Notes under the pieces: model-generated | What the model was told of the DNA's origin: nothing | Databases searched by the model: none | Seen by the model: the letters and a program-made list of their open reading frames with translations, nothing else | Program-made: the position numbers and the translations under genes | From: CAZKRU01 sp964555235 | Lineage (GTDB): Bacteria > Verrucomicrobiota > Verrucomicrobiia > Methylacidiphilales > CAMAQI01 | Assembly (NCBI GenBank): GCA_964555235.1 | Contig: CAZKRU010000041.1 | Coordinates: forward strand, 1 to 38,400 | DNA: 38,400 bases | Direction of reading: 5' to 3' | In this document: positions 17,064 to 23,809 of the stretch, one piece after another | How the letters are laid out: each line of letters begins with the position of its first letter | Position numbering within the stretch: position 1 is the stretch's first letter

Positions 17064-17932
17064 ATCTGCTCCGAACACTTCTTCCACTCTTTCTGGTTTT
17101 CACTACATTTCTCGACGCCGACACCATTCGTCTCAAATCGGGAAAAGAATTCCAAGGCCGGATTCTTCGACTGGAAGCCGAGCGACTTCACTACCGCGTG
17201 GAGATTTCCAACGGTCACGCTGAGATGTCCACCTCGCTCGTTGATTTGGAATCGATTGAGTTTGATCCCTCGGAACTTTCTCGACTCACTTCGGAAACAC
17301 CGCTTTCAGAATTTCGTGCGGCGTGGATTCGCCAGAAACCGTTTCTCGCGCTGACCGGATCCGATGCGGCGGAAGTCGGACTCCGTCTCTGCCAACAATT
17401 GCTCCTGCTTCGACGAACGAACGAGGCTCGCGAAGCTTTGGAGATTCTACCACTCATCGAGCGACACGCTCCACTTCCTCAAGCACGAACCGAAGCACTC
17501 GTCTTCCGATTGGAAGCTCTGGTCCTCTGCGATCGAATCACCGAAGCCTCCACCTTGGCTCAAACCCATCGCGATTCGACAGATCCGCTTCTCAGAACCG
17601 CCGCACAATTCACCCAAGGCCTCATTGCTGCAGACCAATTGTACGCCCTTCAGAAATCTCATCCCCGTTGGTCCGAGGTCTCCACGCTGAAACGTCAGCA
17701 CCGGAAGCTCCTTGGCGAAGCGCTCGACGCCTTCCTTTATCCTGTCGTTTTTTATCCGAACCAAAAGTCGGCGTGCGCGCGCGCCCTCTGGCAAGTTGCC
17801 GAGTTGTATCGACGAACCGGACAACCTGATTCCGCTCGAATCGCCGCACGCGAACTTCTGCAAGAATTTCCTGATCCCCGTTATCAACCGCAGGCCGAAC
17901 GCCTGCTCAAACAACTGGAACCTTCGACATGA
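17060..17932 (+). CDS. Second exported TPR-like protein of the operon
   Basis: 290 residues. Signal peptide (MNLLRTLLPLFLVFTTFLDA), then a short beta segment (about 20-75: IRLKSGKEFQGRILRLEAER, then LVDLESIEF) like the SH3-type modules at the start of many exported PVC proteins. The rest is alpha-helical (about 85-285), ending in a TPR-like pair (ALWQVAELYRRTGQPDSARI then ARELLQEFPDPRYQPQAERL). Start and stop both overlap neighbours by ATGA (17060 and 17929), so expression is tied to the operon. Probably periplasmic; function not known. Confidence 0.7.
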   Translation: MNLLRTLLPLFLVFTTFLDADTIRLKSGKEFQGRILRLEAERLHYRVEISNGHAEMSTSLVDLESIEFDPSELSRLTSETPLSEFRAAWIRQKPFLALTGSDAAEVGLRLCQQLLLLRRTNEAREALEILPLIERHAPLPQARTEALVFRLEALVLCDRITEASTLAQTHRDSTDPLLRTAAQFTQGLIAADQLYALQKSHPRWSEVSTLKRQHRKLLGEALDAFLYPVVFYPNQKSACARALWQVAELYRRTGQPDSARIAARELLQEFPDPRYQPQAERLLKQLEPST

Positions 17933-18660
17933 AAAAGTGCTTTCTCCTGCTATTCATCTTCTCCTCCCCACTGCTTGCCGCTGGTTCTGGAACTCCCAAA
18001 GAAAAATCACTCCTGGATCTCTATCGCGCCGGCGGTTTTTGGATGCATCCCATTCTTGCCTGCTCCATCGGCGCGGTAGCAGTGACGGTTGCTTGCGGAC
18101 TTCAGCTCCGTCGTGCAACCTTGCATCCGCTACCTTTGGCCCAGCAGCTTCGCCAAATCCGAGAGCGGGAAGTCTTTTCTGAAGCGATTCCCTTTTGCCA
18201 GCTTTCCTCATCGCTCCTCGCACGGGTGTATACTGCAGCGCTCGCACAATGGCGTCCCGATCTTCTCAACGTCAATCGCCCGGAAATGGAAGCGGTCGCC
18301 GGAGAAATCCTGGCCCATGAAGAAGACCGTTTGATGAATCTGGTGAATTACCTCAATGTTTTTGCTCAGCTGGCTCCCATGCTCGGCCTTCTTGGAACGG
18401 TGGTTGGAATGATCCAAAGTTTTGATCAGCTTTCAGCCGGCCACTCTGAACCTGCAGACCTCGCCGGAGGGATCAGTGTCGCCATGATCACCACCGCCGG
18501 AGGACTCATGGTCGCAATTCCTTCGCTTTTCCTCTACTTTGCCTTTCGCGGACAATTGGGCACACGCATTCGCGAACTCCAACAAGAGCTCACGAACTTG
18601 CTTCCGCCAGTGATTGCGCCTCAATCCGCAGAAGTGGAATCGGCCGAGCGACTTTCATGA
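17929..18660 (+). CDS. ExbB/TolQ/MotA-type proton-channel subunit
   Basis: 243 residues. A cleavable-looking N-terminal signal (MKKCFLLLFIFSSPLLAA) precedes three membrane segments: about 38-57 (GGFWMHPILACSIGAVAVTV), about 143-165 (NVFAQLAPMLGLLGTVVGMI) and about 180-207 (GISVAMITTAGGLMVAIPSL). The GLLGTVVGMI and AMITTAGGLMVAIP motifs with their Thr residues are the ExbB/TolQ pore signatures. A cytoplasmic loop (about 65-140) lies between the first two segments. ExbB forms the pentameric stator of a proton-driven motor with ExbD. The extra N-terminal signal is a known variant in this protein family. It overlaps both neighbours by ATGA, and two ExbD-type genes follow directly. Confidence 0.9.
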   Translation: MKKCFLLLFIFSSPLLAAGSGTPKEKSLLDLYRAGGFWMHPILACSIGAVAVTVACGLQLRRATLHPLPLAQQLRQIREREVFSEAIPFCQLSSSLLARVYTAALAQWRPDLLNVNRPEMEAVAGEILAHEEDRLMNLVNYLNVFAQLAPMLGLLGTVVGMIQSFDQLSAGHSEPADLAGGISVAMITTAGGLMVAIPSLFLYFAFRGQLGTRIRELQQELTNLLPPVIAPQSAEVESAERLS

Positions 18661-19079
18661 GACGTCGCCGCATCCGGGAAGAGGAAGCCCTCTCTTTTCC
18701 GATCACTCCGATGATCGACATGGTCTTTCTGCTTCTCATCTTTTTCATGGTTACCAGTCGTATCACTCAGGAGTCCCGCAAAAAGGAGATTCGCCTTCCA
18801 GAAACATCCATCGCGCAAAAACCGATCTCCCAGGAAAGTCGGGAGCTTTTGAATTTGGATGAGAAGGGGGTGATTTTCATCGGTGAAACCGCCACCCCGG
18901 AGCCTGAATTAAAAAAATATCTGATGCAGCGCTTGAAAGATCATCCTCCTTTGAGAATTTATGTGCGCGCCGATGCTCAAACTCCGGCAGCAACCATCAA
19001 GCGCATCGTTCGTATTTGTGCAGAGACCGGAGCCATCGATATTGGATTCGGGGCGTATTGTAAATCTCCGCCTCCTTAA
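18657..19079 (+). CDS. ExbD/TolR-type protein, copy 1
   Basis: 140 residues. A basic cytoplasmic tail (MRRRRIREEE), then a single membrane helix (about 16-36, ITPMIDMVFLLLIFFMVTSR) with the essential proton-carrying Asp at residue 21, then a periplasmic domain (about 40-140) ending in the RIYVRADAQTPAATIKRIVR-type fold of ExbD/TolR. It starts inside the ExbB stop (ATGA). With ExbB it should form the proton channel that powers the VWA protein. Confidence 0.9.
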   Translation: MRRRRIREEEALSFPITPMIDMVFLLLIFFMVTSRITQESRKKEIRLPETSIAQKPISQESRELLNLDEKGVIFIGETATPEPELKKYLMQRLKDHPPLRIYVRADAQTPAATIKRIVRICAETGAIDIGFGAYCKSPPP

Positions 19080-19083
19080 CTTC

Positions 19084-19527
19084 ATGGCCCTCCGCATTCG
19101 TCGTCGTCCCCCTCCTGCCGCAGAGCTCTCCATGAGTTCCATGATCGATATGGTTTTTCTGTTATTGATCTTTTTTCTCGCGACCGCACGTCCGATGAAA
19201 TCCGAAGCGGATCTGGGGATGAAGCTTCCTGGAACGGTTGAATCTTCAGTGCCCATCGAAATTCCCGATCCACAACGCATCGAACTTCGAGCGGATGGAT
19301 CGATCCTCCTCAATGACTCCCCGGTCGGAACCCGCAAAGATCTGCGCTCCCTTAGAACCATACTCACGCGCTATCGGGAATCGTGCGTCGCCAACCAGAG
19401 CGCTCCACTTTTAACCCTCTCCGTAGAGGATGCCGTGCCTCATCAATGGCTCGTCGACATGCTCGAACTTTGTCATCAGGTCGGAATTCAGGGAATTTCG
19501 TTCGCGAGCGATGGAGCGGAGGAATGA
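19084..19527 (+). CDS. ExbD/TolR-type protein, copy 2
   Basis: 147 residues from the ATG at 19084, 4 nt after the first ExbD stop. Basic/Pro-rich tail (MALRIRRRPPPAAELS), membrane helix (about 17-36, MSSMIDMVFLLLIFFLATAR) with the channel Asp at residue 22, then a periplasmic domain (about 45-147: RIELRADGSILLNDSPVG, then LLTLSVEDAVPHQWLVDMLE). It is a diverged paralogue of copy 1; ExbB pores hold two ExbD chains, so a heterodimer is possible. The stop overlaps the VWA start (ATGA at 19524-19527). Confidence 0.9.
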   Translation: MALRIRRRPPPAAELSMSSMIDMVFLLLIFFLATARPMKSEADLGMKLPGTVESSVPIEIPDPQRIELRADGSILLNDSPVGTRKDLRSLRTILTRYRESCVANQSAPLLTLSVEDAVPHQWLVDMLELCHQVGIQGISFASDGAEE

Positions 19528-20567
19528 CTTTTCAGATCGGACGGATTCTCGGCATTAGTCTCTTGGTTCATCTCATCGGAGGCTTGATTGCAGGGGGGGT
19601 GATTGTCGCGAAAATTTGGATTTCGGAACCCGCTCCGACCTTTGTGATACAACCCGTAGAAAATGCCATCTCTCACGAAGTCATGGAGCCCTCACGAGCC
19701 TCCTCGGAATCTGAAGCTGCGATGGGCGCGCCTCCTTCCGCGAATCTGATTCAATCCACACGCGCCTCCGATTTTGCCCTCCCGGAACTTCCGGCAATCC
19801 CGATGGCCTCGCTCACCCCTTCTGACCGTTCGGGAATTCTCGGAACCTTTGGCGTCGGGGCAGGGCAGGGGATGGATGCCGGATCACTCGGAAGCACTGG
19901 GGTATTCGGGGGGAGTGGAATGAATTTTTTTGGAATTGCCGATCGAAGTGAATCCGTCGTGCTACTCCTCGACATCTCCGCATCGATGTTCACGCGATTG
20001 GGGCCCGAAGCCTTTGAAATCGTAAAAGATCAGGCCCTTCGCCTCATCGACGCGCTCGGCGTGAACTCGCGCTTTGGAATCGTTGTTTGGGGCGGTACCG
20101 CCGGAAAATGGAAATCTGAATTGGTTCCTGCGACAGATGCGAATCGCGAAGCCGCACGCGAATTTGTCCGAGTAAAACTACAGCCCCGCGCCTATCAGAA
20201 TATCCCACGCATTACCGAAGAAGTTTTACACGAAGGCGAGGGGGGAACCCGTCACGATCTGGCCCTGCGTCTCGCTTTTTCCTTACAGCCCGAAGTTCTC
20301 TATCTCCTCTCCGATGGAAATGCCCTGCGCGGACGTGAAGTGATTCCGACCGCCGAACTTTTGAAGTTGGTCCAAGTCCTGCAATCGGAACGCAGCGACC
20401 CGGCGCGACTTCACACGATCTATTTTCTCACCGGCCCCCAAAAGCCCCAGGAACGCGAGCTCCTTCAGAAACTTGCTACGCGAAATCAGGGGCAGTTCAC
20501 GGAATTTTCGCCGAAACAATCCGCGGCGGGGTCATCGACCCCGCCCTACCAAGACCCCATTCATTGA
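19524..20567 (+). CDS. Membrane-anchored VWA protein with TonB/TolA-like transmembrane helix
   Basis: 347 residues from the ATG at 19524, behind a GGAGCGGAGGA ribosome-binding site and overlapping the ExbD2 stop. One N-terminal membrane helix (about 8-30) contains Ser12 and His16 in S-x-x-x-H spacing (ISLLVHLIGG), the pattern that lets TonB and TolA engage ExbB-ExbD or TolQ-TolR. A Pro/Ser/Glu-rich linker (about 35-100) and a Gly-rich stretch (about 104-135) lead to FFGI and a von Willebrand A domain (about 144-330) with MIDAS residues D150-x-S152-x-S154 (LLLDISASM). There is no TonB C-terminal domain. The last about 15 residues (AAGSSTPPYQDPIH) are encoded by a dispersed hairpin repeat. Inferred to be the force transducer of the operon, with the metal-binding VWA domain gripping a periplasmic or outer-membrane partner. 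Confidence 0.85.
   Translation: MTFQIGRILGISLLVHLIGGLIAGGVIVAKIWISEPAPTFVIQPVENAISHEVMEPSRASSESEAAMGAPPSANLIQSTRASDFALPELPAIPMASLTPSDRSGILGTFGVGAGQGMDAGSLGSTGVFGGSGMNFFGIADRSESVVLLLDISASMFTRLGPEAFEIVKDQALRLIDALGVNSRFGIVVWGGTAGKWKSELVPATDANREAAREFVRVKLQPRAYQNIPRITEEVLHEGEGGTRHDLALRLAFSLQPEVLYLLSDGNALRGREVIPTAELLKLVQVLQSERSDPARLHTIYFLTGPQKPQERELLQKLATRNQGQFTEFSPKQSAAGSSTPPYQDPIH
20525..20552 (-). repeat. TTTGGTAG hairpin element, half-copy inside the VWA gene
   Basis: On the minus strand: TTGGTAG, then a perfect 9-3-9 stem-loop (GGCGGGGTC, GAT, GACCCCGCC). The stem and head are nearly identical to the left half of the composite copy at 37724-37807. It lies in the last codons of the VWA gene and ends 12 nt before the -35 of the next operon. 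Confidence 0.8.
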
Positions 20568-20597
20568 CAACCATTATGGTTGTGTTATGGTTTTATT
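20564..20597 (+). promoter_or_regulatory. Promoter and operator of the second toxin-antitoxin operon
   Basis: TTGACA at 20564-20569 overlaps the VWA stop codon. A 16-nt spacer leads to TATGGT at 20586-20591, six nt before the ATG at 20598. A perfect palindrome (ACAACCAT, T, ATGGTTGT) lies at 20567-20583. TTATGG recurs at 20574, 20585 and 20596, exactly 11 bp apart, as expected for stacked RHH dimers on one face of the helix. With no room for a Shine-Dalgarno sequence, a leaderless transcript is predicted. Confidence 0.6.
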
Positions 20598-20837
20598 ATG
20601 GCAACGATTACTTTGAAGGATATTCCGCGTCGCGTGCATCATGCGCTCAAGCTTCGCGCCAAGGAACATGGCCGCAGCCTTAACAGGGAAGTGCTTGCTT
20701 GTTTGGAAATGTCTGTCCTCCCAAAGAAAGTGGATCTCTCCGCCCTCCTTTTGGATCTCCGCCGACACCGCGACTCGCTTCCCGGACAACTGACCGATTC
20801 ATTGCTCGATGAAGCCAAGAATTTCGGGCGCCCGTGA
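20598..20837 (+). CDS. RHH (FitA/VapB-like) antitoxin
   Basis: 79 residues from the ATG at 20598 (MATITLKDIPRRVHHALKLR). The N-terminal strand and two helices (about 1-42) are an Arc-type ribbon-helix-helix of the FitA/VapB kind (AKEHGRSLNREVLACLE). The C-terminal helix (about 50-75) would cap the toxin. An in-frame ATG 18 nt upstream exists but overlaps the promoter. The stop overlaps the toxin start (GTGA at 20834-20837). Expected to bind the palindrome and 11-bp repeats that cover its own promoter. Confidence 0.8.
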   Translation: MATITLKDIPRRVHHALKLRAKEHGRSLNREVLACLEMSVLPKKVDLSALLLDLRRHRDSLPGQLTDSLLDEAKNFGRP

Positions 20838-21235
20838 TTGTCGCCGATTCAAACCTCATCGCTTACTTGTTAATTCCTGGAGAAAAAAGTCTTCTTGCGG
20901 AAGCGATTCTCCGAAAGGACTCCGACTGGATCGTTCCTCTGCTCTGTCGTTCGGAACTCCGCAATATACTAACCCTTTATATGCGTCAGCAGCAAATGTC
21001 GCTGGCTCAGGCGAAAACAACCCTCGAAAAGGCCGAAGCCCTTCTCCACCACAAAGAGTATGCCATTCCTTCCGATGCGGTTTTGGAACTCACCTCAAAG
21101 CAGAAACTCTCGGCGTACGATGCTGAATTTGTCGTGCTCGCCATGCAATTTGAGATCCCGCTGCTGACTTTCGATAAACCGCTGCGAAATGCCTTTCCGA
21201 CGATTGCCATCGATCCCGAGTCATTTACGCAGTAA
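20834..21235 (+). CDS. PIN-domain toxin (VapC/FitB-like)
   Basis: 133 residues from a GTG coupled to the antitoxin stop. All four PIN acidic positions are present: Asp5 (VADSNLIAYLL), Glu41 (CRSELRNIL), Asp96 (SAYDAEFVVLA) and Asp114 (TFDKPLR). Family members are Mg-dependent ribonucleases held inactive by their RHH partner. It looks intact, unlike the first PIN toxin in the window, which has Glu at the last position. Confidence 0.87.
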   Translation: MIVADSNLIAYLLIPGEKSLLAEAILRKDSDWIVPLLCRSELRNILTLYMRQQQMSLAQAKTTLEKAEALLHHKEYAIPSDAVLELTSKQKLSAYDAEFVVLAMQFEIPLLTFDKPLRNAFPTIAIDPESFTQ

Positions 21236-21319
21236 AGCCAGCCTCCAGCGGCGCGAATAACCCTGCACCTCTCGAGCCTCATTTACAAAATGGTCGAGTC
21301 TTAATTCCAAAATTGATCT

Positions 21320-21946
21320 TTAGGTCGCATTATTTCGTGGATGCAAAAAACCCCAACGCCCCCCGTAATAAATTCTCTCGTGACGCTGTTGCGCCATTGA
21401 CGGATTGATGAACTGAGGGGGATTCAGAAAATGCTCATACGCTAAACCCAATTGAAGTGCTGCCTCAAGCGAATCCACTCCGCCCGTGCCCGTACAGAGT
21501 CCGGGACAAACGAGCGATTCGATCTTCCGTGATTCAGTACGATTATGACGATATACCGCCGTAAGCGCCGCCCACAAAGCCAGATAAACGTAATCAGTCC
21601 CTTCAACATTCATCGGTATCCGCATCGTCGGGGCATGCGCCACAAAGGGGTGCGCCAAATGATCTGTCGGGACAATAAGACAGGTACCAACGGGCTGCTC
21701 TCCGAGGTAATCCTCTAAAATCTGCTTTTGGATGCGCTCCATCACGTGTCGTCCAAAGAAACGGACCACCGCCAAATCCATCCCTGCATCCATCAATCCA
21801 AATGAATTCCCCGCAGTGACAACACAATCGAATACGGGCACATCTTCAAATCGCCCACAAACGATCTGAACCTCTGGATGAGAGCGAAACTGCCAGCGAA
21901 GGACCTCACAGAATTCCTTCCCTTTATCCGCAAAAATAAGTCGCAT
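21320..21946 (-). CDS. Macro-domain protein
   Basis: 208 residues, with no signal peptide. Macro-domain features: VVTAGNSFGLMDAGMDLAV (about 42-60; the usual N-A-A-N-x-x-L region reads T-A-G-N-S-F-G here) and the later phosphate-binding loop CPGLCTGTGGV (about 145-155). Macro domains bind or hydrolyse ADP-ribose derivatives. The C-terminus (about 170-208) is an Asn/Gln/Arg-rich tail without a recognised fold. It sits alone on the minus strand between the PIN module and a small-gene pair; a role tied to the neighbouring accessory genes is possible but not shown. Confidence 0.8.
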   Translation of the reverse strand: MRLIFADKGKEFCEVLRWQFRSHPEVQIVCGRFEDVPVFDCVVTAGNSFGLMDAGMDLAVVRFFGRHVMERIQKQILEDYLGEQPVGTCLIVPTDHLAHPFVAHAPTMRIPMNVEGTDYVYLALWAALTAVYRHNRTESRKIESLVCPGLCTGTGGVDSLEAALQLGLAYEHFLNPPQFINPSMAQQRHERIYYGGRWGFLHPRNNAT

Positions 21947-21999
21947 TATTTTTCCTTACCGAATTACCGTTGGTGTGGCTTCATGAACGAATTAAAGCT

Positions 22000-22113
22000 T
22001 CAATCCCCAATTCGAGTGCCCGTATCCACGTACACACGGCAATCATTGCATACATAGAATAAGCAATTTTGCTCCCCATTTGCATCTTTTAAGGTTCGCC
22101 CATTAATAGTCAT
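22000..22113 (-). CDS. Very small CxxC protein coupled to the upstream gene
   Basis: 37 residues, from the ATG at 22111-22113 to the TGA at 22000-22002. The sequence contains CLFYVCNDCRVYVDTG, with a C-x-x-C pair resembling half a zinc ribbon. Its ATG overlaps the stop of the neighbouring gene (ATGA), which argues for real translation. The 164-nt gap it occupies would otherwise be empty. Function unknown. Confidence 0.5.
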   Translation of the reverse strand: MTINGRTLKDANGEQNCLFYVCNDCRVYVDTGTRIGD

Positions 22114-22388
22114 TTTGATCCTTCGTCACGCCAGTAGACTCCACCCGTTAATGAGGTTTTGCAAAAAACGAGCTGGTGCCGCCCCTTCTGATCGACATAG
22201 AGAACACGGTACTGGCGTTCGTTTTTCTCGAAAAACCATCCTTGAGCGAATGGCTCCCAGGAAATTTCGATCTTCGACCACCCTTTGGCCTCAGCAGCTG
22301 ATCGAATCTCACGCTTATCCAGAAAATGAAAGCCGACTCTGATCCCGATTAATGCACCGATGATCAGGGTAACAATTAACGCATCCAT
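22110..22388 (-). CDS. Small single-pass membrane protein
   Basis: 92 residues from the ATG at 22388 (MDALIVTLIIGALIGIRVGF). One N-terminal hydrophobic helix (about 2-20) precedes a soluble, mostly beta domain (about 28-92: GWSKIEISWEPFAQGWFFEK, then YRVLYVDQKGRHQLVFCKTS). The frame extends 26 codons upstream, but that part runs into a dispersed repeat and reads V-S-P-D-L-R-A, so it is excluded. The stop overlaps the start of the 37-residue CxxC gene. No family recognised. Confidence 0.6.
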   Translation of the reverse strand: MDALIVTLIIGALIGIRVGFHFLDKREIRSAAEAKGWSKIEISWEPFAQGWFFEKNERQYRVLYVDQKGRHQLVFCKTSLTGGVYWRDEGSK

Positions 22389-22443
22389 GAACTGATTTTT
22401 ACAGAATTCATTTTTCTCCAGCAATATCAATCGGTAAGGGTCT

Positions 22444-22467
22444 GCCCGGAGGTCGGGCGACACCAAA
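22444..22467 (-). repeat. TTTGGTG hairpin repeat, decayed copy 1
   Basis: On the minus strand: TTTGGTG-T-C then GCCCGACCTCCGGGC. The 15-mer is shared exactly with the copy at 23676-23690. It keeps the TCC loop and 5-bp inner arms of the TTTGGTRG element family but has lost full stem pairing. Confidence 0.6.
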
Positions 22468-22508
22468 TGTGAGAGGAGGGGCAGCGGAAAAGCAAAGCAT
22501 GGGAGGAC

Positions 22509-22543
22509 TTGCTTAACCGGGAAAATTGCATTAACCTTTGTAC
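22509..22543 (+). promoter_or_regulatory. Possible promoter of hicBA
   Basis: TTGCTT (22509-22514), a 17-nt spacer and TAACCT (22532-22537), six nt before the ATG at 22544. Each hexamer matches only about half of the consensus. The spacing repeats that of the other toxin-antitoxin promoters in the window, and there is no ribosome-binding site. Confidence 0.35.
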
Positions 22544-22732
22544 ATGAAGTTTACCGCAACATTGGCTCGGGATGAAGATGGGGTTTGGGTGGCTGAATGT
22601 CCCTCAATCCCCGGATGTGTCAGCCAAGGAGCTACCCGCGAAGAAGCCATTGGGAATGTAAAAGAGGCAATTGCGTTGTGTCTTGAAGTGCGGGCTGAGC
22701 AGGGGATGCCTCTGACGGTCGAGACGCAATAG
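22544..22732 (+). CDS. hicB: HicB-like antitoxin
   Basis: 62 residues from the ATG at 22544 (MKFTATLARDEDGVWVAECP). This is the partial RNase H fold of short HicB proteins: strand pair, then SIPGCVSQGATREEAIGNVK and the helix EAIALCLEVRAEQG. It lacks a C-terminal DNA-binding domain, as many short HicB proteins do. It lies 17 nt upstream of the HicA toxin gene on the same strand and should neutralise it. Confidence 0.85.
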   Translation: MKFTATLARDEDGVWVAECPSIPGCVSQGATREEAIGNVKEAIALCLEVRAEQGMPLTVETQ

Positions 22733-22749
22733 GTAGAGGTTTTGGTTTA

Positions 22750-22977
22750 ATGGCATTGCTTCCGGTGCTTAGCGGTCGCGAGGTGGTTCGTGCGTTTGCC
22801 CACGATGGCTGGGAGCAAGTGCGACAGCGAGGCAGTCACATGATTCTCATCAAACCGGGTCAAATGGTAACCTTATCGATTCCTGATCACCGCGAAGTCG
22901 CTCGTGGGACATTGCGCAGTTTGATTCGTTCCAGCGGTTTGACAGTGGATGCGTTTGTCGAATTATCCCACAAGTAA
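22750..22977 (+). CDS. hicA: HicA-like mRNA interferase toxin
   Basis: 75 residues with the double-stranded-RNA-binding-like HicA fold: SGREVVRAFAHDGWEQVRQR, the catalytic-type His in RQRGSHMIL (His30) and VTLSIPDHREVARGTLRSLI. HicA cleaves mRNA and tmRNA independently of ribosomes and is blocked by HicB. Length is normal for the family. A clear hicBA pair. Confidence 0.87.
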   Translation: MALLPVLSGREVVRAFAHDGWEQVRQRGSHMILIKPGQMVTLSIPDHREVARGTLRSLIRSSGLTVDAFVELSHK

Positions 22978-23066
22978 ATTGGGGATTAATAATCTGGTTT
23001 TTATGAGAACCCGATTTTCACTGCAGAATCTTGAGATACGTCCCAAAAACTATTTGAACTGCTGCG

Positions 23067-23462
23067 TTATGGTTGACCCAAATAACTGCCGCTCTCAAGC
23101 GTGCAAATTAGGCCCCACTTTTTAGATAATCCAAATACATGAGCTTCAAAGTGGCCCAACAAAGTTCTTGATGCTCTATCTATTTCTTTCACGTCGGGCG
23201 TGACAACCATCGTAAATTGATGGGAAGGAATTGGCTCTATATCCGTAATGATAATGCTCTTATCCCCCCATTGTTCGCAGAGCCGTTTGATTTTTTCAAA
23301 ATCTGATCCTGTTAGCCTCAAGCAGGTGTCAAGACGCTCTACAGACCATGATGAATCACGAAATTTGCGCGCCTTCCAGTCTTCCTGAAAAACCATCTGA
23401 TGCGCTTTTACGACTTCCTCAGGCGATATTTTTGGATTAACCGAGAGATTATTATTTGTCAT
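23067..23462 (-). CDS. Hypothetical cytoplasmic protein
   Basis: About 131 residues if started at the ATG at 23462 (MTNNNLSVNPKISPEEVVKA); the frame can extend to 23582 (171 residues), but that extra part has no recognisable order. Mixed helix/strand protein without membrane segments: KFRDSSWSVERLDTCLRLTG, then WGDKSIIITDIEPIPSHQFT and a C-terminal HFEAHVFGLSKKWGLICTLE. No family recognised. It follows hicBA in the opposite orientation. Confidence 0.5.
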   Translation of the reverse strand: MTNNNLSVNPKISPEEVVKAHQMVFQEDWKARKFRDSSWSVERLDTCLRLTGSDFEKIKRLCEQWGDKSIIITDIEPIPSHQFTMVVTPDVKEIDRASRTLLGHFEAHVFGLSKKWGLICTLESGSYLGQP

Positions 23463-23675
23463 CGCGTCATTTAATTTGAGGGGCTCTGAGAAGTCTTTCG
23501 CGGGTACAGCACCCCAAACAGCCTCGCAATTGATTGCATAAACGAGCTGCCAAAATCGACTTTGAAATCTGAATCTGGGCATGATGCCATTATCCTTCTT
23601 TTAGCTAACCAGTAGACAATTCCAAGGAATTTGACTCCGCTTCGATCTACAAGGCTTGAAAACGCCCATCCGCCC

Positions 23676-23697
23676 GCCCGGAGGTCGGGCCCCACCA
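23676..23697 (-). repeat. TTTGGTG hairpin repeat, decayed copy 2
   Basis: On the minus strand: TTGGTGG-GG then CCCGACCTCCGGGCGGGCG. It shares a 15-mer with the copy at 22444-22458 and has the TCC loop seen in the 36661 copy. Stem pairing is partial. Confidence 0.6.
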
Positions 23698-23809
23698 AGT
23701 AGAGGCGGAAGCTTAACAAATCTTAACAATTTTCATGGCGGATTCAAATGGAGCCTTTACATTTGTCTAGTAGGTTTTTTCTGAGTCGATCCATTTGAAG
23801 AGGAGTAAG

